Below are positions 31,585 to 40,878 of a stretch of DNA of 64,000 nt, piece by piece. Origin of the DNA: Pseudomonas xionganensis (GTDB lineage Bacteria; Pseudomonadota; Gammaproteobacteria; Pseudomonadales; Pseudomonadaceae); the NCBI RefSeq assembly GCF_009763245.1, contig NZ_WKJZ01000002.1, positions 1 through 64,000 of the forward strand. The letters are read 5' to 3'. Each line of letters opens with the position of its first letter. Within the stretch, counting starts at the first letter, position 1. The position numbers and the translations under genes are program-made. The notes beneath the pieces are model-generated. The model was not told the DNA's origin, did not search any database, and worked only from the letters and a program-made list of their open reading frames with translations.

Positions 31585-31603
31585 AATTAATCCCGCGCTC
31601 TTC

Positions 31604-33091
<1,488 letters not shown>

Positions 33092-33130
33092 GGCTGGGTT
33101 CCTTGTTGTTATAGGTTGTAGAGCGACCGA

Positions 33131-33601
33131 TTAGATGCGGCCAATGGGCGCAAATAGCGCCTGGGTCAATTGCGCCAGCACGGCGGCTGCCAGCTCCACC
33201 TCCAGGCCACGGCGGCCGGCGCTCACATAGATGCTGGATTGCTGCTGCGCCGATTCGTCGATAAAGGTGCGCAGGCGCTTCTTCTGCCCCAGGGGGCTGA
33301 TGCCGCCGAGCAGGTAGCCGGTGGCTCGTTGCGCTGCGGCCGGGTCGGCCATATCGGCCTTCTTCACCCCGGCCGCCTGGGCCAGGGCCTTGAGATCCAG
33401 AGTGCCGGCTACCGGCACCACCGCCACCAGCAACTCGCCCTTGTCGCTGGCAGCCAGCAGCGTCTTGAACACACGAGCCGGCTCAAGACCGAGCTTTTCC
33501 GCCGCCTCCAGGCCATAGGAAGGCGCCTTGGGGTCGTGGTGATAGCTGTGCACCTGGTGCTCAGCCTTGGCCTTTTTCAGCAGATCGATGGCAGGAGTCA
33601 T
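33131..33601 (-). CDS. ybaK: Cys-tRNA(Pro) deacylase YbaK type
   Basis: 156 residues of the YbaK/EbsC editing-domain family. YbaK hydrolyses Cys-tRNA(Pro) formed in error by ProRS. Visible: VHSYHHDP near the N-terminus, the conserved lysine in RVFKTLLA, and the C-terminal GYLLGGISPLGQKKRLRTFI block. It sits between glpR and glpK in Pseudomonas glycerol loci, but its link to glycerol use is unclear. A GlpR-like sequence begins 2 bp upstream of its start codon. Confidence 0.94.
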   Translation of the reverse strand: MTPAIDLLKKAKAEHQVHSYHHDPKAPSYGLEAAEKLGLEPARVFKTLLAASDKGELLVAVVPVAGTLDLKALAQAAGVKKADMADPAAAQRATGYLLGGISPLGQKKRLRTFIDESAQQQSSIYVSAGRRGLEVELAAAVLAQLTQALFAPIGRI

Positions 33602-33602
33602 G

Positions 33603-33617
33603 TTCGAATGTGAAAAT
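33603..33617. promoter_or_regulatory. GlpR-like operator between ybaK and glpR
   Basis: TTCGAATGTGAAAAT differs at only two of 15 positions from TTCGAAAGTGAACAT at 34703-34717 before glpD. Located between divergent ybaK-glpK and glpR, so it could let GlpR repress glpK and itself. The repressor assignment is inference from the shared motif and context. Confidence 0.5.
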
Positions 33618-33700
33618 CATCTGACAAAGTTCGCGTACCTTAGCCCATCTATTGCCCTTTCGGCAGCCTATAATGTCGCGCATTTGCAAGGATCTACCCC

Positions 33701-34459
33701 ATGACCCTGCCGCCACGCCAACAGGACATTCTCGAACTCGCCCGCGAACGCGGCTATGTCAGCATCGACGAGCTGGTCCAGGCCTTCGCCGTCACTCCGC
33801 AGACCATTCGCCGCGACATCAACCAGCTGGCCGAACAGGGCCTGCTGCGGCGCACCCACGGTGGCGCGGCGAGCGAAGCATCGAGCATCCAGAACACCGC
33901 CTACAGCATGCGCGCCGGGCAGATGCGCGAGGAAAAACAGCGTATCGCCGCCGCCATCGCCGCCCATATCCCCGACCACGCCTCGCTGTTTATCAACATC
34001 GGCACCACCACCGAGGCCATAGCCCGTGAACTGCTGGGACACAAGGGTCTGAAAGTCATCACCAACAACCTGCATGTGGCCGCCCAGCTCAGTGCCAAGG
34101 CCGACTTCGAGGTGCTGGTGGCCGGCGGCACGGTACGCAGCGACGGTGGCATCGTCGGCCAGACGGCGGTGGATTTTATCCAGCAGTTCAAGGTGGACTT
34201 CGCCCTGGTGGGTATAAGCGGCATCGATGAGGACGGCAGCCTGCTGGACTTCGACTACCAGGAAGTGCGGGTGTCCCAGGCCATTATCGACAACGCCCGC
34301 CAGGTCTTTCTCGCCGCCGACTCCAGCAAGTTTGGCCGCAATGCGGTGGTGCGCCTGGGCTCCATCGCTCTGGTCGACCGCGTATTTACCGACAGCCAGC
34401 CCCCTGCCGCCATCAGCCGCCTGCTGGCCGAGAACAAGGTACAGCTGGATCTGGTCTGA
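33701..34459 (+). CDS. glpR: Glycerol-3-phosphate regulon repressor (DeoR family)
   Basis: 252 residues. An N-terminal DeoR winged helix (about 1-57; [44 protein letters not shown]) is followed by a sugar-phosphate-isomerase-like sensor domain ([32 protein letters not shown]). Without glycerol-3-phosphate it represses glp genes. The gene is divergent from ybaK-glpK and upstream of glpD, from which it is separated by 291 bp containing a repeat and two operator-like sites. Confidence 0.96.
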   Translation: MTLPPRQQDILELARERGYVSIDELVQAFAVTPQTIRRDINQLAEQGLLRRTHGGAASEASSIQNTAYSMRAGQMREEKQRIAAAIAAHIPDHASLFINIGTTTEAIARELLGHKGLKVITNNLHVAAQLSAKADFEVLVAGGTVRSDGGIVGQTAVDFIQQFKVDFALVGISGIDEDGSLLDFDYQEVRVSQAIIDNARQVFLAADSSKFGRNAVVRLGSIALVDRVFTDSQPPAAISRLLAENKVQLDLV

Positions 34460-34464
34460 ACCTA

Positions 34465-34630
34465 GAGCCTGTTTACGACCTGCTGCGCGTCGGCCCTGCT
34501 GCGTTAAAAACAGGCTCGGATGCTCATTTACAGCTCGTAAACTCCGCTTCCTCGCCGTTTTGACCAGCCGGAGGCTGTTACTAACGTAGCGCCTTGCAGT
34601 GCTCTAGCTCGCGAAGTCGTAAACACGCTC
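34465..34630. repeat. MITE-like repeat with GTTTACGAC/GTCGTAAAC ends
   Basis: GTTTACGAC (34471-34479) and GTCGTAAAC (34616-34624) are exact inverted ends about 145 bp apart; CTAGAGC (34462-34468) and GCTCTAG (34601-34607) form a second pair. The interior has CTCGTAAAC and no coding potential. It resembles a noncoding repeat frequently seen in Pseudomonas intergenic regions. It fills most of the glpR-glpD gap and probably separates their transcription. Confidence 0.7.
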
Positions 34631-34698
34631 CCAAAATAACGACCACCCGGCGCAAAAATTTGCGGCGGGGTGGCAAAGTCGCGCCTATTGGACTAGCA

Positions 34699-34740
34699 TA
34701 TTTTCGAAAGTGAACATAAAAATGTTCGTTATCGACTTAA
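34699..34740 (+). promoter_or_regulatory. Tandem GlpR operators before glpD
   Basis: Two adjacent 20-bp sites spaced by two bases. The first (34699-34718) matches the E. coli GlpR consensus WATKYTCGWTMWCGAACATW at 17 of 20 positions; the second (34721-34740) matches the whole left half and centre, AATGTTCGTTATCGA. They end 10 bp before the glpD start, so bound repressor would block transcription or overlap the leader. Confidence 0.75.
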
Positions 34741-34750
34741 TGGTGCCGCC

Positions 34751-36292
34751 ATGCCGATCAAACCAGCCCCCAGCACACCCCTCGCCGAAATCTACGACCT
34801 CGCCGTGATTGGCGGCGGCATCAATGGCGTGGGGATCGCCGCCGATGCAGCCGGGCGCGGTCTGTCGGTGTTCCTTTGCGAAAAGGACGACCTGGCCAGC
34901 CACACCTCCTCGGCCAGCAGCAAGTTGATCCATGGCGGCCTGCGCTATCTGGAGCATCACGAGTTCCGCCTGGTGCGCGAAGCCCTGGCCGAACGCGAAG
35001 TGCTGCTGGCCAAGGCCCCGCACATCGTCAAACCCATGCGTTTTATCCTGCCGCACCGCCCGCACCTGCGCCCGGCCTGGATGATCCGCGCCGGCCTGTT
35101 TCTCTATGACCACCTGGGCAAGCGCGAGAAGCTGGCGGGCTCGCGTGGCCTGCGTTTCGGCGCCGGCAGCCCGCTCAAGGCCGAGATCAGCCGCGGTTTC
35201 GAATATTCCGACTGCTGGGTGGATGACGCCCGCCTGGTGCTGCTCAACGCCATGGCGGCCCGCGAACAGGGCGCCCATGTGCACACCCGCACCCGCTGCG
35301 TCAGCGCCCGGCGCAGCAAGGGCCTGTGGCATATCCACCTGGAACGCGCCGATGGCAGCCTGCTGTCGATTCGTGCCCGGGCCCTGGTCAATGCCGCTGG
35401 CCCCTGGGTGGCGCGCTTTATCCGCGAAGACCTGAAGCAGGATTCGCCCTATGGCATCCGCCTGATCCAGGGCAGCCATATCGTGGTGCCGCGCCTGTTC
35501 GAAGGTGAACAGGCCTATATCCTGCAGAACGAGGATCGCCGCATCGTCTTCGCCATCCCCTATCAGGAGCGCTTTACCCTGATCGGCACCACCGACCGCG
35601 AATACCAAGGCGACCCGGCCAAGGTGGCCATCACCGAGGCAGAAACCGATTACCTGCTGCAGGTGGTCAATGCCCACTTCAAGCACAGCCTGAGCCGCAG
35701 CGATATCGTGCACACCTATGCCGGTGTACGCCCACTGTGCGATGACGAATCGGATGACCCTTCTGCAGTGACCCGTGATTACACCCTGGCGCTGTCCGGC
35801 CATCCCGGTGAGGCGCCGCTGTTGTCGGTCTTCGGCGGCAAGCTGACCACCTACCGCAAGCTGGCCGAGTCGGCCATGGCGCAACTGGCGCCCTACTTCC
35901 CCAAGCTGGGCCCCAGCTGGACCGCCAGCAGCCCCCTGCCCGGCGCCGAGCAGATGGAAAGCCAGAGCGCGCTGGTCGAGGCCCTGTGCGCGCGCTTCGG
36001 CTGGCTGCCCACCAGCCTGGCACGACGCTGGGCCGGCAGCTACGGCAGCCGCAGCTGGCTGATGCTCAAGGGCGTGGTCAACCTGACCGACCTGGGCGAA
36101 CACCTGGGCGGTGGCCTCTATACCCGCGAAGTGGACTATCTGTGCGAACAGGAATGGGCCCTGCAGGCCGAGGATATTCTCTGGCGGCGCAGCAAGCTGG
36201 GGCTGTTTATGAGCCCTCACCAGCAACAGCGCCTGGATCACTATCTACAGGCGCGCTCGCCGCACAGCCCTGCAGATAGCCACGCAGCCTGA
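34751..36292 (+). CDS. glpD: Aerobic glycerol-3-phosphate dehydrogenase
   Basis: 513 residues, FAD enzyme of the inner membrane. It oxidises glycerol-3-phosphate to dihydroxyacetone phosphate and feeds electrons to quinone. The FAD-binding GxGxxG is in LAVIGGGINGVGIAADAAGR; SSASSKLIHGGLRYLE and TTDREYQGDP are family blocks, and the C-terminal DAO_C domain is complete. Its promoter region carries the two GlpR operators. It is convergent with ccoM, with a terminator in between. Confidence 0.97.
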   Translation: MPIKPAPSTPLAEIYDLAVIGGGINGVGIAADAAGRGLSVFLCEKDDLASHTSSASSKLIHGGLRYLEHHEFRLVREALAEREVLLAKAPHIVKPMRFILPHRPHLRPAWMIRAGLFLYDHLGKREKLAGSRGLRFGAGSPLKAEISRGFEYSDCWVDDARLVLLNAMAAREQGAHVHTRTRCVSARRSKGLWHIHLERADGSLLSIRARALVNAAGPWVARFIREDLKQDSPYGIRLIQGSHIVVPRLFEGEQAYILQNEDRRIVFAIPYQERFTLIGTTDREYQGDPAKVAITEAETDYLLQVVNAHFKHSLSRSDIVHTYAGVRPLCDDESDDPSAVTRDYTLALSGHPGEAPLLSVFGGKLTTYRKLAESAMAQLAPYFPKLGPSWTASSPLPGAEQMESQSALVEALCARFGWLPTSLARRWAGSYGSRSWLMLKGVVNLTDLGEHLGGGLYTREVDYLCEQEWALQAEDILWRRSKLGLFMSPHQQQRLDHYLQARSPHSPADSHAA

Positions 36293-36302
36293 CCTAAAAA
36301 AC

Positions 36303-36331
36303 AAGTAAAAAAAGGGCGACCTAAGTCGCCC
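36303..36331 (-). terminator. Rho-independent terminator of ccoM
   Basis: GGGCGAC (36314-36320) pairs with GTCGCCC (36325-36331); on the minus strand it is followed by seven Ts. It ends 11 bp downstream of the glpD stop and may also help terminate glpD. Confidence 0.85.
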
Positions 36332-36363
36332 AAATTGCCTTGCGTGCTCTGCGTACTGGAAAC

Positions 36364-36480
36364 TCAGCTCTGCTTGCGCTTGTGCGAGTCCTTCCAGATG
36401 AAATAACCGACCCCGGCGAAGAAGGCGACCATCAGACCGACGGTGCCGATTCCGGCAAGAACAACAACATCGATAAACAT
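36364..36480 (-). CDS. ccoM: CcoM-like small subunit of cbb3 cytochrome oxidase
   Basis: 38 residues: MFIDVVVLAGIGTVGLMVAF followed by FAGVGYFIWKDSHKRKQS. It is a single membrane helix with a short basic cytoplasmic end. The sequence closely resembles, from memory, the CcoM subunit found in the cbb3 oxidase structure of P. stutzeri. AGGAGG lies 6 bases before the ATG. Two Anr/FNR boxes upstream agree with microaerobic expression, and a strong terminator follows, so the gene is monocistronic. The ccoNOQP genes are not in the window. Confidence 0.8.
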   Translation of the reverse strand: MFIDVVVLAGIGTVGLMVAFFAGVGYFIWKDSHKRKQS

Positions 36481-36543
36481 GGTGCCTCCTGATGCAGCCT
36501 GTGTGGGAATGGCTGCAGGTTATCAAGGGGCGATGTACGGCCA

Positions 36544-36557
36544 TTGATCCAAATCAA
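36544..36557 (-). promoter_or_regulatory. Anr/FNR box upstream of ccoM (perfect)
   Basis: TTGATCCAAATCAA fits TTGAT-N4-ATCAA exactly. Its centre is 70 bp before the ccoM ATG. A TGATAA -10-like hexamer lies about 25 bp farther along the minus strand, consistent with an activator site near -41. Confidence 0.8.
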
Positions 36558-36594
36558 GAATGGCCGGTGAGCGGGTACGGCAGGCGGGGTTTGA

Positions 36595-36608
36595 CTGATC
36601 CAGATCAA
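36595..36608. promoter_or_regulatory. Second Anr/FNR-like box
   Basis: CTGATCCAGATCAA matches the Anr/FNR palindrome with one mismatch (C for the first T). It lies 51 bp upstream of the perfect box, next to the 3' end of the small Lys-rich gene. Confidence 0.5.
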
Positions 36609-36632
36609 TGGATCACGGGGTGCGGGCGCGAC

Positions 36633-36800
36633 TCAGCGTTTTTTCGGCTTGCCCTTGGGCTTTTTCTTGGCCTTGCCCTTGGGCATCGGCAGGGCCTGCT
36701 CGAAGGCTTCGCGCATCTCATTGAGTTTCTTGTCGCGCAGATCGTGGATGCGCTTGTCGCGCTCGGCGGCAAAATCGATCAGTTTGCTGTCAGTGTTCAT
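36633..36800 (-). CDS. Small Lys-rich protein
   Basis: 55 residues: MNTDSKLIDFAAERDKRIHD, then LRDKKLNEMREAFEQALPMP and a basic tail KGKAKKKPKGKPKKR. The N-terminal part is likely helical and the tail suggests nucleic-acid or ribosome binding. Its start lies inside the end of the upstream AlkB-like gene (11-bp overlap), pointing to translational coupling. Probably conserved in Pseudomonas; I do not know its function. Confidence 0.75.
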   Translation of the reverse strand: MNTDSKLIDFAAERDKRIHDLRDKKLNEMREAFEQALPMPKGKAKKKPKGKPKKR

Positions 36801-37395
36801 GGCTCGGCTTGATCAAACGAAAGGTCAGGTTCAGGCGCGGCGCGCAGGGGCTGCGAGTCTTCGCCACTTGGTGCTGCCAATGATGCTGGGTTGGCCCGGC
36901 CATGACCAGCAGCGAACCATGCTCCAGCAGCAAGGAGTGTTCGATACGGTTGCTCCCCTTGCGCCGCAGGTCGAAACGCCGCGTGCCGCCCAGGTTCAGC
37001 GAAGCAATCAGGGGGTTACGCCCCAGTTCGGCCTCATCGTCGCTGTGCCAGCCCATGGAGTCCTGGCCGTCGCGGTAATAGTTGAGCAATACGCCATTGA
37101 GCGACTGCCCCACCGCAGCCTCGACCCGGGCGCGAATCTCGGCCAGCCGGGGCGTCCAGGCCAGGGGCCGGTGGGTCAGCCCGGAATAACGGTAGCTGGC
37201 CTCGGCATCGCCATACCAGGCCACCAGCCGCGGCACCGGATACTGGCGCCCATAGAGCTGGACGCTGGGCTGAGCCCAGGGTGTTTCGCCAAGCAGGGCG
37301 CTGAGCCAGGCATCCGCCGTGACGCTATCGAGCCAATGGGCGTGATAGGTCAGTTCGGCATCGGGCAAGGTGGGCAACGGGTCGCTAAACAGCAT
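36790..37395 (-). CDS. AlkB-like 2-oxoglutarate/Fe(II) dioxygenase
   Basis: 201 residues of the AlkB superfamily, which removes alkyl groups from DNA or RNA bases oxidatively. The iron ligands H117-x-D119 are in SMGWHSDDEAELG and the distal histidine in QHHWQHQVAKT; the 2OG-binding arginine region PRLNLTFRLI follows. NYYRDGQDSMGWHSDDE is the ALKBH2/3-like core. ATG 37395 is preferred over a TTG at 37416 that would add seven residues. It is not next to ada, so SOS or adaptive control is uncertain. Confidence 0.9.
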   Translation of the reverse strand: MLFSDPLPTLPDAELTYHAHWLDSVTADAWLSALLGETPWAQPSVQLYGRQYPVPRLVAWYGDAEASYRYSGLTHRPLAWTPRLAEIRARVEAAVGQSLNGVLLNYYRDGQDSMGWHSDDEAELGRNPLIASLNLGGTRRFDLRRKGSNRIEHSLLLEHGSLLVMAGPTQHHWQHQVAKTRSPCAPRLNLTFRLIKPSHEH

Positions 37396-37431
37396 GGCAA
37401 GCACGGCAGCAGTCAAGATGAGGCCAGTGTC

Positions 37432-37731
37432 TCAGACTTCCACATCCACCCAAAGCCCCTGACGCGGCAGGGACTCCTGGCCCGCAGCCTCGGCCACCTC
37501 TTCCTCGCTCATGCCCGCCAGCTCCTGGGCACTGTAGCCGCGCCGCTGACGCCGTCGCTGCTCTTCACGCAACAGTTCCTCGGCTTCCTGGGGGTGGCGC
37601 TTGTCCAGGCTGACCCCACTCTCCTTGGCACTCTCGGCCGAGGGCGTGACGGGGGGGATTTCCGGGCGCGGCTTGATCACGTCCTGTTGAACGGTCACCG
37701 GCGCCATACCATGGGGAATGGGTGGTAGCAC
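37432..37731 (-). CDS. Hypothetical small protein upstream of the AlkB-like gene
   Basis: 99 residues, Pro-rich at the start (LPPIPHGMAPVTVQQDVIKP) and Glu/Arg-rich in the middle (EAEELLREEQRRRQRRGYSA); no signal peptide or known domain. GTG 37731 is chosen because AAGGAGG lies 9 bp upstream; an internal ATG at 37707 is possible. It is divergent from rapA, and a gene of this kind lies in the same place in P. aeruginosa as I recall. Confidence 0.75.
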   Translation of the reverse strand: MLPPIPHGMAPVTVQQDVIKPRPEIPPVTPSAESAKESGVSLDKRHPQEAEELLREEQRRRQRRGYSAQELAGMSEEEVAEAAGQESLPRQGLWVDVEV

Positions 37732-37893
37732 GATTCGGCCCTCCTTTGGTCAGACTGTCGGCCGCGCGGGCCTCGACTTGAGCCAGCTGTCGCTACACTT
37801 TCGACCCAGATACGCCCATCAAGTGCCATTGCAACTATGGCTGAAGAGGCGCTTCCGTTACCATAGCCGGCTTTTTCACGCGGGGAGACAGGT

Positions 37894-40737
37894 ATGGCGC
37901 AGTATCAACCGGGGCAACGCTGGATCAGTGACAGCGAAGCGGAGCTGGGCTTGGGTACCGTCCTGATGCAGGATGGCCGCATGCTCACCGTGCTCTACCC
38001 CGCCACCGGCGAAACGCGCCAATACGCCACCCGCAATGCCCCCCTGACCCGCGTGCGCTTCGCCCCGGGTGACGAGATCACCCACTTCGAAGGCTGGAAG
38101 CTGACCGTGCAGGAAGTCGAGGATATCGATGGTCTGCTGGTCTACCACGGCCTGGACGCACAGAACCAGGCCGTCACCCTGCCGGAAACCCAGCTGTCCA
38201 ACTTTATCCAGTTCCGCCTGGCCAGCGATCGCCTGTTCGCCGGACAGATCGATCCGCTGCCCTGGTTCGCCCTGCGCTACCGCACCCTGGCATTCACCAG
38301 CCAGCAGCTGCAATCGCCGCTCTGGGGCCTGGGCGGGGTGCGTGCACAACCCATCGCCCACCAGCTGCATATCGCCCGTGAAGTGGCTGACCGTATCGCC
38401 CCGCGGGTGCTGCTGGCCGACGAAGTGGGGTTGGGCAAGACCATCGAGGCGGGCCTGGTGATCCATCGTCAGCTGCTCTGTGGCCGTGCCAACCGGGTGC
38501 TGATCCTGGTACCGGAGAACCTGCAGCATCAGTGGCTGGTGGAAATGCGTCGGCGCTTCAACCTGGATGTCGCGCTGTTTGACGCCGAGCGTTTTATCGA
38601 AAGCGATGCCAGCAACCCCTTCGAGGACTGCCAGCTGGCCCTGGTCGCCCTGGAATGGCTGTGCGAGGACGAGCGCGCCCAGGACGCCCTGTTTGCCGCG
38701 GGCTGGGATCTGCTCGTAGTGGACGAGGCCCATCACCTGGTCTGGCACCCGGAACACGTCAGCCCCGAATATGCCTTGGTGGAACAGCTGGCCGGCGTCA
38801 TTGCAGGCGTGCTGCTGCTGACCGCCACCCCCGAGCAGCTGGGTCAGGACAGCCACTTCGCCCGCCTGCGCCTGCTCGACCCCAACCGCTTCCATGACCT
38901 TGAGGCCTTCCGCGCCGAAAGCGCTCATTATCAGCCGGTGGCCGAGGCGGTGCAGGAGTTGCTCGATCACGGCCAGCTCAGCGCCCAGGCCCGCGCTGCC
39001 ATTGGCGGCTTCCTCGGCGACGAGGGTCGTGAACTGCTCGACGCCCTGGACAGCGGGGACGAAGATGCCCGCGCGCGCCTGATCCGCGAGCTGCTGGATC
39101 GCCACGGCACCGGCCGCCTGCTGTTTCGCAACACCCGTGCGGCGGTGCAGGGTTTCCCCGAGCGCGAGCTGCACCCCTACCCCCTGAGCAGCCCGGTGGA
39201 ATATATGGAGCTGCCGATTGGCGAGCATCCGGATCTGTACCCGGAGGTGAGTTACCAGGCCCAGGGCGACGATGCCGAGGAACAGCGCTGGTGGCAGTTC
39301 GACCCCCGCGTCGAGTGGCTGATCGATACCCTGAAAATGCTCAAGAAATTCAAGGTGCTGGTGATCTGCGCCCACGCCGAAACCGCCATGGACCTGGAAG
39401 ACGCCCTGCGTGTGCGCAAGGGCATCCCCGCCACCGTGTTCCACGAAGGCATGAGCATCCTGGAGCGCGACCGCGCCGCCGCCTACTTTGCCGATGAGGA
39501 GTTCGGCGCCCAGGTGCTGATCTGCTCGGAAATCGGCTCCGAAGGCCGCAACTTCCAGTTCGCCCACCACCTGGTACTGTTCGACCTGCCGGCCCACCCG
39601 GACCTGCTCGAACAGCGCATCGGCCGTCTCGACCGCATCGGCCAGAAGCACCGTATCCAGCTGCATGTGCCCTACCTGGAGAACAGCCCCCAGGAGCGCC
39701 TGTTCCAGTGGTATCACCAGGCCCTGAATGCCTTCCTCAACACCTGCCCCACCGGCAACGCCCTGCAGCAGCAGTTCGGTAGCCGGCTGCTGCCCCTGCT
39801 CGAAGGCGGCGATGACGGCCAGTGGCAAGCCCTGGTCGACACTGCCAAAGCCGAGCGCCTACGCCTGGAAAGCGAGCTGCATGCCGGCCGCGACCGCCTG
39901 CTGGAGCTCAACTCCGGCGGCGCCGGTGAGGGCGAGGCGCTGGTGGAGGCGATCCTCGAACAGGACGACCAGTTTGCCCTGCCCATCTATATGGAGCAGC
40001 TGTTCGATGCCTTCGGTATCGACAGCGAAGATCACTCGGAAAACGCCCTGATCCTGCGCCCCAGCGAAAAGATGCTGGATGCCAGCTTCCCCCTGGGCGA
40101 CGACGAAGGCGTGACCATCACCTACGACCGTGGCCAGGCCCTGGCCCGCGAGGACATGCAGTTTCTCACCTGGGAACACCCCATGGTGCAGGGCGGCATG
40201 GACCTGGTGCGTTCCGGCTCCATGGGCAACACCGGGGTGGCGCTGATCAAGAACAAGGCCCTCAAGCCCGGCACCGTGCTGCTGGAACTGCTCTATGTCA
40301 GCGAAGTGGTGGCGCCCCGCGCCCTGCAGCTGGGGCGCTTCCTGCCGCCGGTGGCGCTGCGCTGCCTGCTGGATGCCAATGGCAACGACCTGGCCGGCAA
40401 GGTGGCGTTCGAAACCCTGAACGATCAGCTGGAAAGCGTGCCGCGGGCCAGTGCCAACAAGTTTGTCCAGGCTCAGCGCGACAGCCTCAACCCTCTGATT
40501 GGCATCGGCGAAAGCAAGGTGGAGCCCAAGCACCTGGCCCGCGTCGCCGAGGCCAAGCAGCGCCTGGATGCGCAAACCAGCGAGGAACTGGCCCGCCTGA
40601 CCGCCCTGCAGGCAGTCAACCCCAGCGTGCGTGACAGTGAACTGCAGGCCCTGCGTGAACAGCGCGAACAGGGCTTGGCCCTGCTCGACAAGGCGGCCCT
40701 GCGCCTGGAAGCCATCCGGGTATTGGTGGCCGGCTAA
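37894..40737 (+). CDS. rapA: RNA polymerase-associated SWI2/SNF2 ATPase RapA (HepA)
   Basis: 947 residues. RapA binds RNA polymerase and recycles it after stalled or abortive termination using ATP hydrolysis. N-terminal Tudor-like domains (to about 110) precede the ATPase: motif [15 protein letters not shown], motif [11 protein letters not shown], and in lobe 2 [21 protein letters not shown] and [12 protein letters not shown]. The C-terminal region is specific to RapA. Length is as in the family. A TGTAGGAG inverted repeat follows 13 bp after the stop. Confidence 0.97.
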   Translation: MAQYQPGQRWISDSEAELGLGTVLMQDGRMLTVLYPATGETRQYATRNAPLTRVRFAPGDEITHFEGWKLTVQEVEDIDGLLVYHGLDAQNQAVTLPETQLSNFIQFRLASDRLFAGQIDPLPWFALRYRTLAFTSQQLQSPLWGLGGVRAQPIAHQLHIAREVADRIAPRVLLADEVGLGKTIEAGLVIHRQLLCGRANRVLILVPENLQHQWLVEMRRRFNLDVALFDAERFIESDASNPFEDCQLALVALEWLCEDERAQDALFAAGWDLLVVDEAHHLVWHPEHVSPEYALVEQLAGVIAGVLLLTATPEQLGQDSHFARLRLLDPNRFHDLEAFRAESAHYQPVAEAVQELLDHGQLSAQARAAIGGFLGDEGRELLDALDSGDEDARARLIRELLDRHGTGRLLFRNTRAAVQGFPERELHPYPLSSPVEYMELPIGEHPDLYPEVSYQAQGDDAEEQRWWQFDPRVEWLIDTLKMLKKFKVLVICAHAETAMDLEDALRVRKGIPATVFHEGMSILERDRAAAYFADEEFGAQVLICSEIGSEGRNFQFAHHLVLFDLPAHPDLLEQRIGRLDRIGQKHRIQLHVPYLENSPQERLFQWYHQALNAFLNTCPTGNALQQQFGSRLLPLLEGGDDGQWQALVDTAKAERLRLESELHAGRDRLLELNSGGAGEGEALVEAILEQDDQFALPIYMEQLFDAFGIDSEDHSENALILRPSEKMLDASFPLGDDEGVTITYDRGQALAREDMQFLTWEHPMVQGGMDLVRSGSMGNTGVALIKNKALKPGTVLLELLYVSEVVAPRALQLGRFLPPVALRCLLDANGNDLAGKVAFETLNDQLESVPRASANKFVQAQRDSLNPLIGIGESKVEPKHLARVAEAKQRLDAQTSEELARLTALQAVNPSVRDSELQALREQREQGLALLDKAALRLEAIRVLVAG

Positions 40738-40750
40738 ACATCCACCACCC

Positions 40751-40808
40751 TGTAGGAGCGGCCCCTGGCCGCGATGATCCGTGATCGCGGGCCTGGCCCG
40801 CTCCTACA
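40751..40808. repeat. Dispersed inverted repeat, family TGTAGGAG
   Basis: TGTAGGAGCGG...GGCCGCGATGATC pairs with GATCGCGGGCC...CCGCTCCTACA across 58 bp. The ends equal those of the element at 13457-13517. It is a typical Pseudomonas REP-like palindrome, placed downstream of rapA where it may stabilise the 3' end. Confidence 0.8.
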
Positions 40809-40878
40809 AAGGCACACGGCGGATTAGCTGCTAGATTCAGTGGCATAGCCCTGCAGCAGCCAACAAGGAAGCGCCTCA

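Noticed and set aside
37876..39828. 650-residue open frame antisense to rapA
   Set aside because: Plus-strand RapA has all helicase motifs. The antisense product shows no motif and the composition typical of GC-rich shadow frames.
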